Positions 9,194 to 18,644 are shown, numbered from the stretch's first letter. The stretch is 64,000 bases of DNA from Pseudomonas sp. AFG_SD02_1510_Pfu_092 (GCF_003331055.1 NZ_PUQD01000016.1:16007-80006), one strand, 5' to 3'. The notes: generated by a model not told the origin, from the letters alone. Numbers and translations: made by a program.

Positions 9194-10458
9194 GAAAGAA
9201 ACTCCAGAGCATCAACATCGAAGACGGGTATGGCGCAATGGGTGGCGACATCCAGGCGCTCGGGGAAATGGTTGTCAATGAAGATCGAATGGCCGCGAAC
9301 GAATTCGGATTTCGCTCGACCGTCAGTGATATGAATGATCTCGTCGAACAGTTCGGCGGCGATGCGCGCCTTGCGCAGGGTGTCGCGTGGGTCGCTCGCG
9401 TGGCGGGTGAGCAGGACCAGGCGCTTGCCCTTGCCCTGCATGCGATAGAGGAAGTGCAGTGTCGAAGGTATGGCGCGGCCGTCGCGGATGACGGTTTCGT
9501 CGAAGTCGATGTAGACCGTGTCGAAGGCCCAGTCCAGTTGTGCGACGGTGAGGATGCGCCGTTCGATCAGGTTGACCGCAGTTTGCGGCAAGGGGGTGAC
9601 GCGGCGTTGCAGGTGGTCATGGATAGCCATCAGTGGCAGGTTCACGCCAAGGGCACGCTGGGCCACCATCGACCCGGCCACCCGGCAACTGATTTCCAGT
9701 AGCTTCCAGCGTTGCTGGCGGTCGCGCTTGAGCTGGAAAAACCACGGCCCGCGAAGGCGCAGGCGCTTGTTCAGCGTTGCCGCGATGGCCGCTATGGCCG
9801 GGTCCGGGGCAGGGAAGGTGCTGCGCATGGAAATACCGGCACGCACCCGTTCGCGGTTGCGCGGCCCCACCCAGCGCAGTTCGTGCTGGAAGTCGCTGAA
9901 GCAGTCAACCGTGACTTCTTCGCCGGGAAGGTATTCGACCAGCAGCGGCAGGTGAGTTCGCTCGAGTGCCGCGCGTGCTTCTTGCGCGTCGGCTACCCGC
10001 TCGAAACCCTGGCCGCCCTGGCCGAGGTCCGGCTTTACCACTGCAGGCCACTGCTCGACGTCTTCCGGGCTTGCATAGACCGCAGGTACCCAAGGCTGGT
10101 CGGCGAACGCTGCGTAGGTCGCTGACTTGCGCCGGGCGAGCGCGCAGGTTTGCGGGTCGCCGTTGACCAGTGCCACGCCGAAGCGCTCGATGCGTTCACT
10201 GAGGTAGGCCTGGACGGTGTCATGCGTGGCAAACACCAGGTCGATCTGCCAGTCATCCAGCAGGGCGGCAAATGCCTGATCGAAGCGCTCGTCATCGATG
10301 CGCGGCAGGTTGCCGTTGTAGCTGTCGAAAAGCTGGCGGCCATGGTCGTCGACGCTGGAGGCGCCGAACAACCTGACATGGATGGAGTGCATCAGTGCCT
10401 GGTGTATCTCTGAAGCATTTTCCGAACCGCAGGGAAATACCAATACATTGACGGCCAT
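9190..10458 (-). CDS. ATP-grasp ligase fused to a HAD-like phosphatase domain
   Basis: A 422-residue two-domain protein. Residues about 1-295 look like an ATP-grasp enzyme of the carbamoyl-phosphate-synthase-like type: an N-terminal pre-grasp fold (NVLVFPCGSEN), a VVKPDLGQGGQGF lysine/glycine loop, LLVEYLPGEEVTVDCF, and a metal-binding end at WKLLEISCRVAGS. Residues about 312-422 form a HAD-like module with the catalytic motif VYIDFDETVI (D318, D320), a RLVLLTRH motif II and an acidic motif near SIFIDNHF. ATP-grasp enzymes join a carboxylate to an amine or thiol through an acyl phosphate, so this protein may attach an acyl or amino-acyl group to an amino sugar (inference). It follows the aminotransferase after only 3 bases. 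Confidence 0.75.
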   Translation of the reverse strand: MAVNVLVFPCGSENASEIHQALMHSIHVRLFGASSVDDHGRQLFDSYNGNLPRIDDERFDQAFAALLDDWQIDLVFATHDTVQAYLSERIERFGVALVNGDPQTCALARRKSATYAAFADQPWVPAVYASPEDVEQWPAVVKPDLGQGGQGFERVADAQEARAALERTHLPLLVEYLPGEEVTVDCFSDFQHELRWVGPRNRERVRAGISMRSTFPAPDPAIAAIAATLNKRLRLRGPWFFQLKRDRQQRWKLLEISCRVAGSMVAQRALGVNLPLMAIHDHLQRRVTPLPQTAVNLIERRILTVAQLDWAFDTVYIDFDETVIRDGRAIPSTLHFLYRMQGKGKRLVLLTRHASDPRDTLRKARIAAELFDEIIHITDGRAKSEFVRGHSIFIDNHFPERLDVATHCAIPVFDVDALEFLS

Positions 10459-10461
10459 TGC

Positions 10462-11580
10462 TCAGGCACCTTGTCCTTCGATGATGATGGACAGGATGCG
10501 ATCCTGGGTCGCGACGTCGAGGTCGGGGTAGATCGGCAGGCACAGCACCTGACGCGAGACTTGCTGGGCAATGCGCAGCTTGTCCAGGTTGGCGCTTTCC
10601 AGCCCGCGGTACATGGGGAACTCGCAGATCAGCGGGTAGAAATAGCGACGGACCAGAATGTCGACGGCGCGGAAGCGCTCGTACAGTTCGTCGCGGCTGA
10701 TACCGAAGCGCTCGCCATCGACCATGATCGGGCAGTAGGCGTAGTTCCATTCGACATTGGCCGGCGGGCTCATCAGGCTGATGCCCGGCACCGCTGCCAG
10801 GCGATCGCAGTAGCGTTCGTAGATCGTGCGGCGCCGGGCCAGCGCATCATCTATATGGCGCAGCTGCAGCAGGCCGAAGGCTGCCTGCAGTTCATTCATC
10901 TTGCCGTTGATGCCCGGTGCTATGACCGTGACCTCGTCGGCGAAACCGAAGTTCTTCAGGTAATCGATGCGCCGCTTGGTCTTCTCGTCCTGGCAGACGA
11001 TCGCGCCGCCCTCGAACGTGTTGAAGACCTTGGTGGCGTGGAAACTGAGGACCGACACATCGCCATGGTTGAGCAGGCTCTGCCCGCCGAGGCGCACGCC
11101 AAACGAATGGGCCGCGTCGTAGATGACCTTCAGGCCATAAGTGTCGGCCACCGCCTGGATGCCCTCCACATCGCAGGGGATGCCATAGCAATGCACCGGC
11201 ATGATTGCGGTGGTCGCCGGCGTGATGGCCTCTACGATGCGTTGCGGGTCGAGGTTGTTGCTGTGCGGGTCGATATCGACGAACACCGGTTTCAGGCTGT
11301 TCCACAGCAGCGAATGGGCGGTGGCGACGAACGAGTACGGCGTGGTGATCACTTCGCCGGTTATGCGCAATGCCTGCAGCGCAGTGACCAGCGCCAGCGT
11401 GCCGTTGGAAAACAGCGAGATGTACTTGACCCCAAGGTGCTCAGCCAGCGCTTGCTCCAGTTGCTGGTGAAACTGACCGCAGTTGGTCAGAAACCGGCTT
11501 TCCCAGATCTGCTCCAGATAAGGCAGAAAGGACTCCAGGGGCGGCATCAGGGGGCTGGTGACGGTGATAGGCTTGGCCAT
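10462..11580 (-). CDS. DegT/DnrJ/EryC1/StrS sugar aminotransferase
   Basis: A 372-residue protein of normal family length. The PLP lysine is K184 in SFHATKVFNTFEGG, preceded by IYDAAHSFG with the pyridine-contacting Asp. Such enzymes transfer an amino group from glutamate to a nucleotide-linked 3- or 4-keto-6-deoxy sugar. It is the first gene of the minus-strand operon and lies about 120 bases downstream of a strong sigma54 motif on the same strand. In other pseudomonads a comparable gene makes dTDP-viosamine for flagellin glycans, which makes a dTDP-4-keto-6-deoxyglucose substrate plausible but unproven. Confidence 0.87.
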   Translation of the reverse strand: MAKPITVTSPLMPPLESFLPYLEQIWESRFLTNCGQFHQQLEQALAEHLGVKYISLFSNGTLALVTALQALRITGEVITTPYSFVATAHSLLWNSLKPVFVDIDPHSNNLDPQRIVEAITPATTAIMPVHCYGIPCDVEGIQAVADTYGLKVIYDAAHSFGVRLGGQSLLNHGDVSVLSFHATKVFNTFEGGAIVCQDEKTKRRIDYLKNFGFADEVTVIAPGINGKMNELQAAFGLLQLRHIDDALARRRTIYERYCDRLAAVPGISLMSPPANVEWNYAYCPIMVDGERFGISRDELYERFRAVDILVRRYFYPLICEFPMYRGLESANLDKLRIAQQVSRQVLCLPIYPDLDVATQDRILSIIIEGQGA

Positions 11581-11887
11581 ATGAGACGGTGCTCGCGCTG
11601 ACTATGGGGCTGCCCCGCTTGACGGCGGATATCCGATAGCGTCGATCGAACCGCTGCCGCGTCAGTTAAACGACAGCGAAGGCATTGATACAGGTCGATT
11701 AGCAAGAAACTGGCCAACAGTTCGCCATCAGCATTTGGCGGATTGTCGGTATAGTCGTGACTTGGCAGTCGAAACGTGCATCTTTAATCTATTGAGTCTG
11801 TGGGTAGTCCCGTCGGCGCGGAGTGCAGGTTTTGCATTCACGGGCGCGGCACCTGCGAATTTTTGCCATTTCCATCGGGAAGCCACA
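11581..11887. other. Divergent intergenic region between sugar operon and KASIII-like gene
   Basis: About 300 bases without a credible gene. It holds the minus-strand sigma54 motif described separately and a possible + strand -10 element TATAGT at 11750-11755 with no convincing -35. A GGGGC/GCCCC mini-hairpin lies near 11605. The + strand ORF that enters this gap from 11735 is only an upstream extension of the KASIII-like gene. Confidence 0.5.
11701..11717 (-). promoter_or_regulatory. Sigma54 (-24/-12) promoter for the sugar operon
   Basis: On the minus strand the sequence reads TTGGCCAGTTTCTTGCT, a close match to the RpoN consensus (YTGGCACG-N4-TTGCW) with the required GG-N10-GC spacing. 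Transcription would start near 11690, about 110 bases before the aminotransferase ATG. Confidence 0.65.
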
Positions 11888-12823
11888 ATGATTGGCATCA
11901 AAAGCATCGCCAGTTACGTACCTGTAGAAGGCGTGGATAACTACGCGCAGGGTGCGAAATTCGGCAAGGATCAGGATTTCATCTTCGGCAAGATCGGTTC
12001 GACCTTCTTGCCGCGCAAGGATGCGGCCCAGGAAACCTCCGACCTGTGCGTCGAGGCGGCCAGGACGCTGTTCGCTGCCAATCCCTCGCTTGACCCTGCA
12101 GCCATCGATGCGCTGATCGTGGTCACACAGAATGGCGATGCCGAAGGCCTGCCGCACACGGCAGCGATCGTCCAGCACAAGCTGGGGCTGTCGACCCAGG
12201 TTGCGGCGTTCGATGTTTCCCTGGGCTGCTCCGGCTATGTCTATGGGCTGTATGCCATGAAAGGCTTCATGGAAGCGGCGGGCCTGAAGAACGGCCTGCT
12301 GATCACCGCCGACCCGTATTCGAAGATCGTCGACCCCGAGGATCGCAACACCACCATGCTGTTCGGCGACGCCGCCACCGCCACCTGGATGGGCGAGGAT
12401 GCTGCCTGGCAGCTGGGCAAGTCGCTGTTCGGCAGCGATGGGGCAGGCGCCGAGCACCTGCGCACGACCGACGGCAAGTTCATCATGAATGGCCGCCAGG
12501 TCTATAACTTCGCCCTGGTCAAAGTGCCTGCGCACCTGCAGCAGTTGCTCGAGGCCAGCCAGCTGCGCGCCGAAGACATCGACCTGTACTGCCTGCATCA
12601 AGGCAGCGCGGCGATCGTCGATGCCGTGTCCGCGCGGTTCGACGAGGGCACGCATAAACAGAAGTTCGTCAAGGACATGGTCGAGACCGGCAATACCGTG
12701 TCGTCGAGCATCCCGTTGCTGCTGGAAAAGCACGTGCTCAACTCGTCGCACAAGCGCGTCGCGCTCAGTGGCTTCGGCGTGGGCCTGTCGTGGGGTTCGG
12801 CGATCATCGAGCGCAACGGCTGA
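11888..12823 (+). CDS. 3-oxoacyl-ACP synthase III-like protein (flagellin glycan locus)
   Basis: A 311-residue thiolase-fold protein of the FabH/KASIII type. The Cys-His-Asn triad is visible as C114 (VSLGCSGYVYG), H237 (LYCLHQGSA) and N269 (ETGNTVSSS). The start ATG at 11888 fits family length and follows a GGGAAG stretch; the longer in-frame extension lacks family features. Paralogues sit beside fliC in other pseudomonads, where they are linked to flagellin glycosylation rather than housekeeping fatty-acid synthesis. The expected reaction is decarboxylative condensation of an acyl thioester to give a 3-oxoacyl or 3-hydroxyacyl precursor for N-acylation of an amino sugar (inference). It is followed by a strong intrinsic terminator. 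Confidence 0.82.
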   Translation: MIGIKSIASYVPVEGVDNYAQGAKFGKDQDFIFGKIGSTFLPRKDAAQETSDLCVEAARTLFAANPSLDPAAIDALIVVTQNGDAEGLPHTAAIVQHKLGLSTQVAAFDVSLGCSGYVYGLYAMKGFMEAAGLKNGLLITADPYSKIVDPEDRNTTMLFGDAATATWMGEDAAWQLGKSLFGSDGAGAEHLRTTDGKFIMNGRQVYNFALVKVPAHLQQLLEASQLRAEDIDLYCLHQGSAAIVDAVSARFDEGTHKQKFVKDMVETGNTVSSSIPLLLEKHVLNSSHKRVALSGFGVGLSWGSAIIERNG

Positions 12824-12841
12824 CCGAGCGCCGTGTTGTAA

Positions 12842-12880
12842 AAAGAAGCGCAGCCCGTCCCCGGCTGCGCTTCTTTCGTT
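12842..12880 (+). terminator. Intrinsic terminator after the KASIII-like gene
   Basis: A perfect 14-bp stem (AAAGAAGCGCAGCC with its complement) and a 7-base loop, followed by CGTTT. It insulates fliC from upstream transcription. Confidence 0.85.
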
Positions 12881-12960
12881 TCCAATGCTGGATTTCTGGC
12901 GTCAAACCCTTGATTTCATTGGGGTGGCAGGATGCCAGCAAAAAAAGTGAGAAATCGCCC

Positions 12961-12987
12961 TAAAGCAAACTGCCCTGACGACGATAA
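12961..12987 (+). promoter_or_regulatory. FliA (sigma28) promoter of fliC
   Basis: TAAAGCAA, 11 bases, then GACGATAA, closely matching the flagellar consensus TAAAGTTT-N11-GCCGATAA. It leaves an untranslated leader of roughly 75 bases before the flagellin ATG. Confidence 0.85.
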
Positions 12988-13069
12988 ACATTACGAAGGT
13001 TCTCTGTGCCACACCCGGCGAATTGCCAAGGCCGGAAGCCGTAGTACCCAATCCAACGAGGAATTCGTC

Positions 13070-13918
13070 ATGGCTTTGACTGTTAACACCAACACCACCT
13101 CTCTGGGCGTTCAGAAAAACCTGAACCGTGCTTCCGATGCTCTGAGCACCTCGATGACCCGTCTGTCCTCCGGCCTGAAAATCAACAGCGCCAAAGACGA
13201 CGCCGCCGGCCTGCAGATCGCTACCCGCATGACCTCGCAGATCCGCGGTCAGACCATGGCTATCAAAAACGCCAACGACGGTATCTCGATCGCCCAGACC
13301 GCTGAAGGCGCGATGCAAGAGCAGACCAACATTCTGCAACGTATGCGTGAACTGGCCGTTCAGTCCCGAAACGACTCGAACAGCACCAACGACCGCGTCG
13401 CTCTGGACAAAGAGTTCCAGTCGATGGCTTCGGAACTGACCCGTATCGCCAACAGCACCCAGCTGAACGGCAAGAACCTGCTGGACGGTTCGGCTTCGGT
13501 CATGACTTTCCAGGTCGGCTCCAACACCGGTGCTTCCAACCAGATCACCATCGACCTGAGCGCCAAGTTCACCGCTTCGGACCTGGGCGTTACTTCCTCG
13601 ATCAACATCCAGGGTTCCGACACCACCGCCGCCGAAGCCAACTTCAGCGCTGCTGTATCGGCCATCGACGCCGCTCTGCAAACCATCAACAGCAACCGTG
13701 CTGACCTGGGTGCCGCGCAGAACCGTCTGACCAGCACCATCAACAACCTGCAAAACATCAACGAAAACGCCGAAGCTGCTCGTGGCCGTGTACAGGACAC
13801 CGACTTCGCTGCTGAAACTGCCCAGCTGACCAAGCAGCAGACTCTGCAGCAAGCTTCCACCTCGGTTCTGGCCCAGGCCAACCAGCTGCCATCGGCAGTA
13901 CTGAAGCTGCTGGGCTAA
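13070..13918 (+). CDS. fliC: Flagellin FliC (short form)
   Basis: Filament subunit of 282 residues, exported by the flagellar type III apparatus and polymerised under the FliD cap. ATG 13070 follows a GAGGA ribosome site and gives the usual MALTVNTNT start. The conserved N-terminal D0/D1 helices (residues 1-140) and C-terminal D1/D0 (about 185-282, ending in SAVLKLLG) are intact, but the variable D2/D3 part is almost absent: only about 45 Ser/Thr-rich residues join the halves. The flg22-type epitope region (residues 30-51) is conserved around INSAKDDAAGLQ but differs at several flanking positions. Codon use is strongly biased towards preferred codons, as expected for a very highly expressed gene. 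It has its own sigma28 promoter and terminator. Confidence 0.97.
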   Translation: MALTVNTNTTSLGVQKNLNRASDALSTSMTRLSSGLKINSAKDDAAGLQIATRMTSQIRGQTMAIKNANDGISIAQTAEGAMQEQTNILQRMRELAVQSRNDSNSTNDRVALDKEFQSMASELTRIANSTQLNGKNLLDGSASVMTFQVGSNTGASNQITIDLSAKFTASDLGVTSSINIQGSDTTAAEANFSAAVSAIDAALQTINSNRADLGAAQNRLTSTINNLQNINENAEAARGRVQDTDFAAETAQLTKQQTLQQASTSVLAQANQLPSAVLKLLG

Positions 13919-13932
13919 TCTGCCTGGTTGCT

Positions 13933-13969
13933 GGCGGGGAAGTGCTGTTAAGGCACTTCCCCGCCTTTT
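13933..13969 (+). terminator. Intrinsic terminator after fliC
   Basis: A perfect 13-bp stem (GGCGGGGAAGTGC with its complement), 7-base loop, then TTTT. It separates high-level fliC transcription from flaG. Confidence 0.88.
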
Positions 13970-13987
13970 CATTGCGAGGTGGTGGAC

Positions 13988-14347
13988 ATGGACATGAGCG
14001 TCAAGCTGAACCTGTCTTATCCGGCCGCACGTCCGGCCGAGCAGGTTGCCGAAAAGCCGGTCGCCCGGTCGACGGAAAGCGTAAAGCCCGAAGACGACAA
14101 GAAAGCCCCCGAGGCGCAGCAGGATGCCGACAAGGTCAAGCATGCGGTTTCGGAAATCGAGAAATTCCTCAAGGCGTCGCAACGCAATCTGGAATTTTCA
14201 ACGGACGAAGAGTCCGGCAAGATCGTAGTCAAAGTCATCGCTACCGACAGTGGTGAACTGATTCGCCAGTTGCCCTCGGAAGAGGCCCTGCGAATCGCTC
14301 ACAGCCTGAGCGATGTCAAAAGTGTTCTGTTCGACGCCAAGGTATGA
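13988..14347 (+). CDS. flaG: FlaG family protein
   Basis: A 119-residue protein. The ATG at 13988 follows a GAGGTGGTGG purine stretch; a GTG at 13979 is also in frame and a further ATG lies at 13994. The N-terminal 50 residues are charged and low in complexity (Lys, Glu, Asp, Pro), and the C-terminal 70 carry the FlaG domain: VSEIEKFLKASQRNLEF, then GKIVVKVIATDSGELIRQLPSEEAL. FlaG proteins lie between fliC and fliD in pseudomonads and influence filament length; the molecular mechanism is not established. It is probably cotranscribed with fliD. Confidence 0.9.
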   Translation: MDMSVKLNLSYPAARPAEQVAEKPVARSTESVKPEDDKKAPEAQQDADKVKHAVSEIEKFLKASQRNLEFSTDEESGKIVVKVIATDSGELIRQLPSEEALRIAHSLSDVKSVLFDAKV

Positions 14348-14424
14348 TGGGCGGCGAACACCAATGAAGTGAAGCATGTCGCCCCGCAGGAGCGGGATGA
14401 CGCGTTGACGAGAGGGACTACAGC

Positions 14425-15840
14425 ATGGCAAGCCCGATTACTTCCAGTACAGGTCTGGGTTCCGGTCTCAACATTACCGAGATCGTGACTGCGTTGGTCA
14501 AGGCCGATACCTCCGCCAAGCAGGCGCAGATCACCCGGCAGACCAGCAACAACACTGCGATGATTTCCGGCATTGGCTCGCTGCGCAGTGCCCTTACCGC
14601 GTTCCAGGACGCCATGAAAGCGCTCAACAACAAGGACGCGCCTTCGTTCAACGCCTATGCCGCGACCTCGGCCAACGAGTCGGTGGTCAAGATCAAGTCC
14701 AGCAACACCGCCGTGGCGGGCAGCTACGACATCGTGGTCGACAAGCTCGCCACCGGCTCGAAAGTCGCCAGCCAGCAGTTCGCCGGCGGCGCCAGCAGTG
14801 CGATCACGGCTGGCAAGCTGACCATCAGCCAGGGCGGCAAGACCTATGATCTGGACGTCGCCAGCGGCGCCACGCTGCAGAGCGTGCGCGACCAGATCAA
14901 CAAGGAAATGAGCGCCAACGGTATTTCCGCCAACATCATCAACGAAGAAGGCGGCTCGCGCCTGGTGCTCAGCTCGACCACCACCGGTGCCGGCAGCGAC
15001 ATTTCCCTGAGCGGTATCCCCGAGCTGACCATCGATGGCACCACGCAGATGTCCGGCACCGGCGCCGGCTACATCACCGCCAAGGCGCAGGACGCCGAGC
15101 TGACCATCGACGGGCTGAAGGTCAAGAGCGCTTCCAACACCCTCGACAGCGCCATCAGCGGCATGACCCTCGAGCTGACCGGGGTCAGCGCCAAGGCCGG
15201 CGGGGCCACCGGTACGCCGACCGCGGTCACCGTGGCAGCGGACAACGAAGGCCTGAAGAAGTCGGTGCAGAGCTTTGTCGATGCCTACAACACGCTGCAG
15301 AAGGCCATCACCTCGCTGACCTCGACCAGCCGTACCGACGACGACAAGCTGGTGCTCGGCCCGCTCACCAACGACCCGACCACCCGCTCGCTGCTGGGTG
15401 ACGTGCGCAAGGTGTTGAGCGAGGTCGGTGCCGGCGACCAGTTGACCACCCTGAGCCAGCTGGGCATCAATACCCAGAAAGACGGCACGCTGGAGTTCAA
15501 CAGCAGCAAGTTCACCTCGGCGATGAACGACAAGAAGCTCGGCCCCGAAGTGCAGGAGCTGTTCACTGGCACCGACGGCATCTTCGAGCGCATGAACAAG
15601 GCCATCGACCCGTACAACAAGACCGATGGCAGCTTGGCCACGCGCAAGTCGAACCTCGACAAGGCGGTCTCGGAACTGGCCAGCCAGCAGGCTGCGCTGG
15701 ACCGCCGCACCGAGTCGCTGACCGAGTCGCTGACCAAGAAGTACGTGGCCCTGGACACCGCCCTGGGCAAGATGAAAGCCCAGGCCGACCAGATCACCTC
15801 GATCTTCGAAGCGATCAACGCCCAGGCCAAGAAATCCTGA
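14425..15840 (+). CDS. fliD: Flagellar filament cap protein FliD (HAP2)
   Basis: A 471-residue protein that forms the multimeric cap at the growing filament tip and promotes flagellin folding there. Residues about 10-110 are the FliD N-terminal domain (SSTGLGSGLNITEIVTALV). Residues about 215-455 are the FliD C-terminal domain, ending in a coiled helix that begins near the LDRRTESLTESLTKKY segment. Length and domain order are normal. The ATG follows GAGAGGGAC. In pseudomonads the cap also serves as an adhesin. A strong terminator follows. Confidence 0.96.
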   Translation: MASPITSSTGLGSGLNITEIVTALVKADTSAKQAQITRQTSNNTAMISGIGSLRSALTAFQDAMKALNNKDAPSFNAYAATSANESVVKIKSSNTAVAGSYDIVVDKLATGSKVASQQFAGGASSAITAGKLTISQGGKTYDLDVASGATLQSVRDQINKEMSANGISANIINEEGGSRLVLSSTTTGAGSDISLSGIPELTIDGTTQMSGTGAGYITAKAQDAELTIDGLKVKSASNTLDSAISGMTLELTGVSAKAGGATGTPTAVTVAADNEGLKKSVQSFVDAYNTLQKAITSLTSTSRTDDDKLVLGPLTNDPTTRSLLGDVRKVLSEVGAGDQLTTLSQLGINTQKDGTLEFNSSKFTSAMNDKKLGPEVQELFTGTDGIFERMNKAIDPYNKTDGSLATRKSNLDKAVSELASQQAALDRRTESLTESLTKKYVALDTALGKMKAQADQITSIFEAINAQAKKS

Positions 15841-15852
15841 TTGCCTGAGCTT

Positions 15853-15900
15853 GCCAAAAGCCCGGCGGCGTCCGCGAGACGCCCCGGGCTTTTGGCTTTT
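15853..15900 (+). terminator. Intrinsic terminator after fliD
   Basis: A 13-bp stem GCCAAAAGCCCGG with its complement and an 18-base loop that itself contains a GGCGTC/GACGCC pairing, followed by TTTT. Confidence 0.85.
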
Positions 15901-15905
15901 CCACC

Positions 15906-15932
15906 TAAAGTTTTTTGACGTACCGGCGATAC
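15906..15932 (+). promoter_or_regulatory. FliA (sigma28) promoter of fliS
   Basis: TAAAGTTT, 11 bases, then GGCGATAC. The -35 half is identical to the consensus and the -10 half differs at two positions. It lies 44 bases before the fliS ATG. Confidence 0.8.
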
Positions 15933-15975
15933 AGCGGGTACAAGCAACTTTTTACCGCAGCAACGAGGCAGATCC

Positions 15976-16371
15976 ATGAACCCGATGTTGGCCCTTCGGC
16001 AGTATCAGAAAGTCAACGGCGCAGCGCAGACCTCCGAAGCCAGCCCGCACCGCCTGGTGCAGATGCTCATGCAGGGCGGGCTTGATCGCATGGCGCAGGC
16101 CAAGGGCGCGATTGCGCGCAACGACATCGCGCAACGGGGCGTTCTCATCGGCAAGGCCATCGACATCATCGGTGGCCTGCGGGAAGGCCTGGACCTGGAA
16201 AACCATGCCGACAGCCTGGCCGAGCTGGACAGCCTGTACGTGTACATGAGCCGCCGTCTGATCGAGGCCAACGTCAAGGGTGACCCGGCCATCATCGACG
16301 AGGTCGCGCGCCTGTTGATCACCGTGAAGGAAGGTTGGGACGCAATCGGCGATCCGTCGTCGGCTTCCTGA
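15976..16371 (+). CDS. fliS: Flagellin export chaperone FliS
   Basis: A 131-residue helical cytoplasmic chaperone that binds the C-terminus of newly made flagellin, preventing premature polymerisation and delivering it to FlhA. The family signature SPHRLVQMLMQGGLDRMAQAKGAI is present in the first helices (quoted in part: PHRLVQMLMQGGLDR), and LDSLYVYMSRRLIEAN marks the third helix. Length is typical. It is directly followed by the fliT-like gene, 14 bases on, and is preceded by its own sigma28 promoter. Confidence 0.95.
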   Translation: MNPMLALRQYQKVNGAAQTSEASPHRLVQMLMQGGLDRMAQAKGAIARNDIAQRGVLIGKAIDIIGGLREGLDLENHADSLAELDSLYVYMSRRLIEANVKGDPAIIDEVARLLITVKEGWDAIGDPSSAS

Positions 16372-16385
16372 TCCAGGAGGATGAC

Positions 16386-16682
16386 ATGAACGAAGTAATC
16401 ACCCGGATCGAGCAGACGCGCGAGCTGCTGCTGACGGCGCTGGCCAACCGCGACTGGGAGGCGGTGGGCGAGCTGGACCTGGAATGCCGCTTGCGGATCG
16501 GTGACATGGTGACCGAGGCGAAAGGCAACGAGGCCGATGTGAGTGCCAGCCTGGAGCAGTTGATGGTCGTTTACCGCCAACTAATCGAGGTTGCAAGTGG
16601 TGAGCGTCAATCCCTGGTCGACGAAATGACGAAAATCCGACAGGCGAAGAACGCGGCAAAGGTATACCATCTGTTCACCTGA
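16386..16682 (+). CDS. fliT: FliT/FleP-like flagellar chaperone
   Basis: A 98-residue, mostly helical protein. ATG 16386 follows an excellent CAGGAGG ribosome site; an in-frame ATG at 16335 lies within fliS and is ignored. It occupies the position of fleP of P. aeruginosa and fliT of other species, between fliS and fleQ. FliT-type proteins act as FliD chaperones in enteric bacteria. Sequence conservation is low, so the assignment rests mainly on position, size and helical character (TRIEQTRELLLTALANRDW). Confidence 0.78.
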   Translation: MNEVITRIEQTRELLLTALANRDWEAVGELDLECRLRIGDMVTEAKGNEADVSASLEQLMVVYRQLIEVASGERQSLVDEMTKIRQAKNAAKVYHLFT

Positions 16683-16847
16683 CCACAGATCTGCAAAAAG
16701 CCAAGCGCCATTAATTTGACTGGCTGGAGTTTTTTGACTTTACTAGTGGCTGTTTTCGAATTTCAGACGTCCGAACACTGACCATTCAGTCGGAATGATG
16801 TCGAGCACGCCCTCGGGCGCCGATATGACTAGGGAAGTTGCTATTGC

Positions 16848-18323
<1,476 letters not shown>

Positions 18324-18344
18324 GGCCTGGCGGTCGCCTGCAGC

Positions 18345-18604
18345 GGCCCTTTCGCGGGTAAACCCGCTCCCACAGGGGGTGGTGCAGCCCTGGCGTACGC
18401 GGTGCCTGTGGGGGCAACTGTGTTGCTCAATTTCTAAAAGCCGGCGCGATCCCTGTGGGGGCGGCCATGGCCGCGAACACCGGCGCAGCCGGTGCCATCC
18501 TCCGCGTCGCCTGCTTCGCGGGCTTGCCCGCTCCCACAGAGAGCGGTACAGCCCTGGGCCTGCGCGGTACCTGTGGGAGCGGGTTTACCCGCGAAGAGGC
18601 CGGC
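18345..18604. repeat. Cluster of four REP elements between fleQ and fleS
   Basis: Copies lie at about 18345-18377 (+), 18451-18496 (degenerate, -), 18508-18539 (+, with GGGCTTGCCC core) and 18570-18604 (-). Each has a TTCGCGGG...CCCGC imperfect palindrome followed by a CTCCCACAG tail. With the sigma54 motif at 18628 they account for most of the 374-base gap between fleQ and fleS; no gene is visible there. Confidence 0.9.
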
Positions 18605-18627
18605 CAGGGCGGCACAAATCCCCATCT

Positions 18628-18644
18628 CCGGCACGGCTATTGCT
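18628..18644 (+). promoter_or_regulatory. Sigma54 promoter of fleSR
   Basis: CCGGCACGGCTATTGCT matches the -24/-12 consensus with GG-N10-GC spacing. A start near 18655 would leave about 43 bases before the fleS ATG. FleQ-dependent sigma54 expression of fleSR is established in P. aeruginosa. Confidence 0.85.

Noticed and set aside
11711..11727. Sigma54-like motif on + (TGGCCAACAGTTCGCC) towards the KASIII-like gene
   Set aside because: Spacing fits, but the -12 half is TCGCC rather than TTGC and it overlaps the much better minus-strand motif.
18345..18604. CRISPR-like appearance of clustered repeats
   Set aside because: Units are palindromic REP elements in alternating orientation with irregular spacing; there are no equal-length unique spacers and no cas genes.
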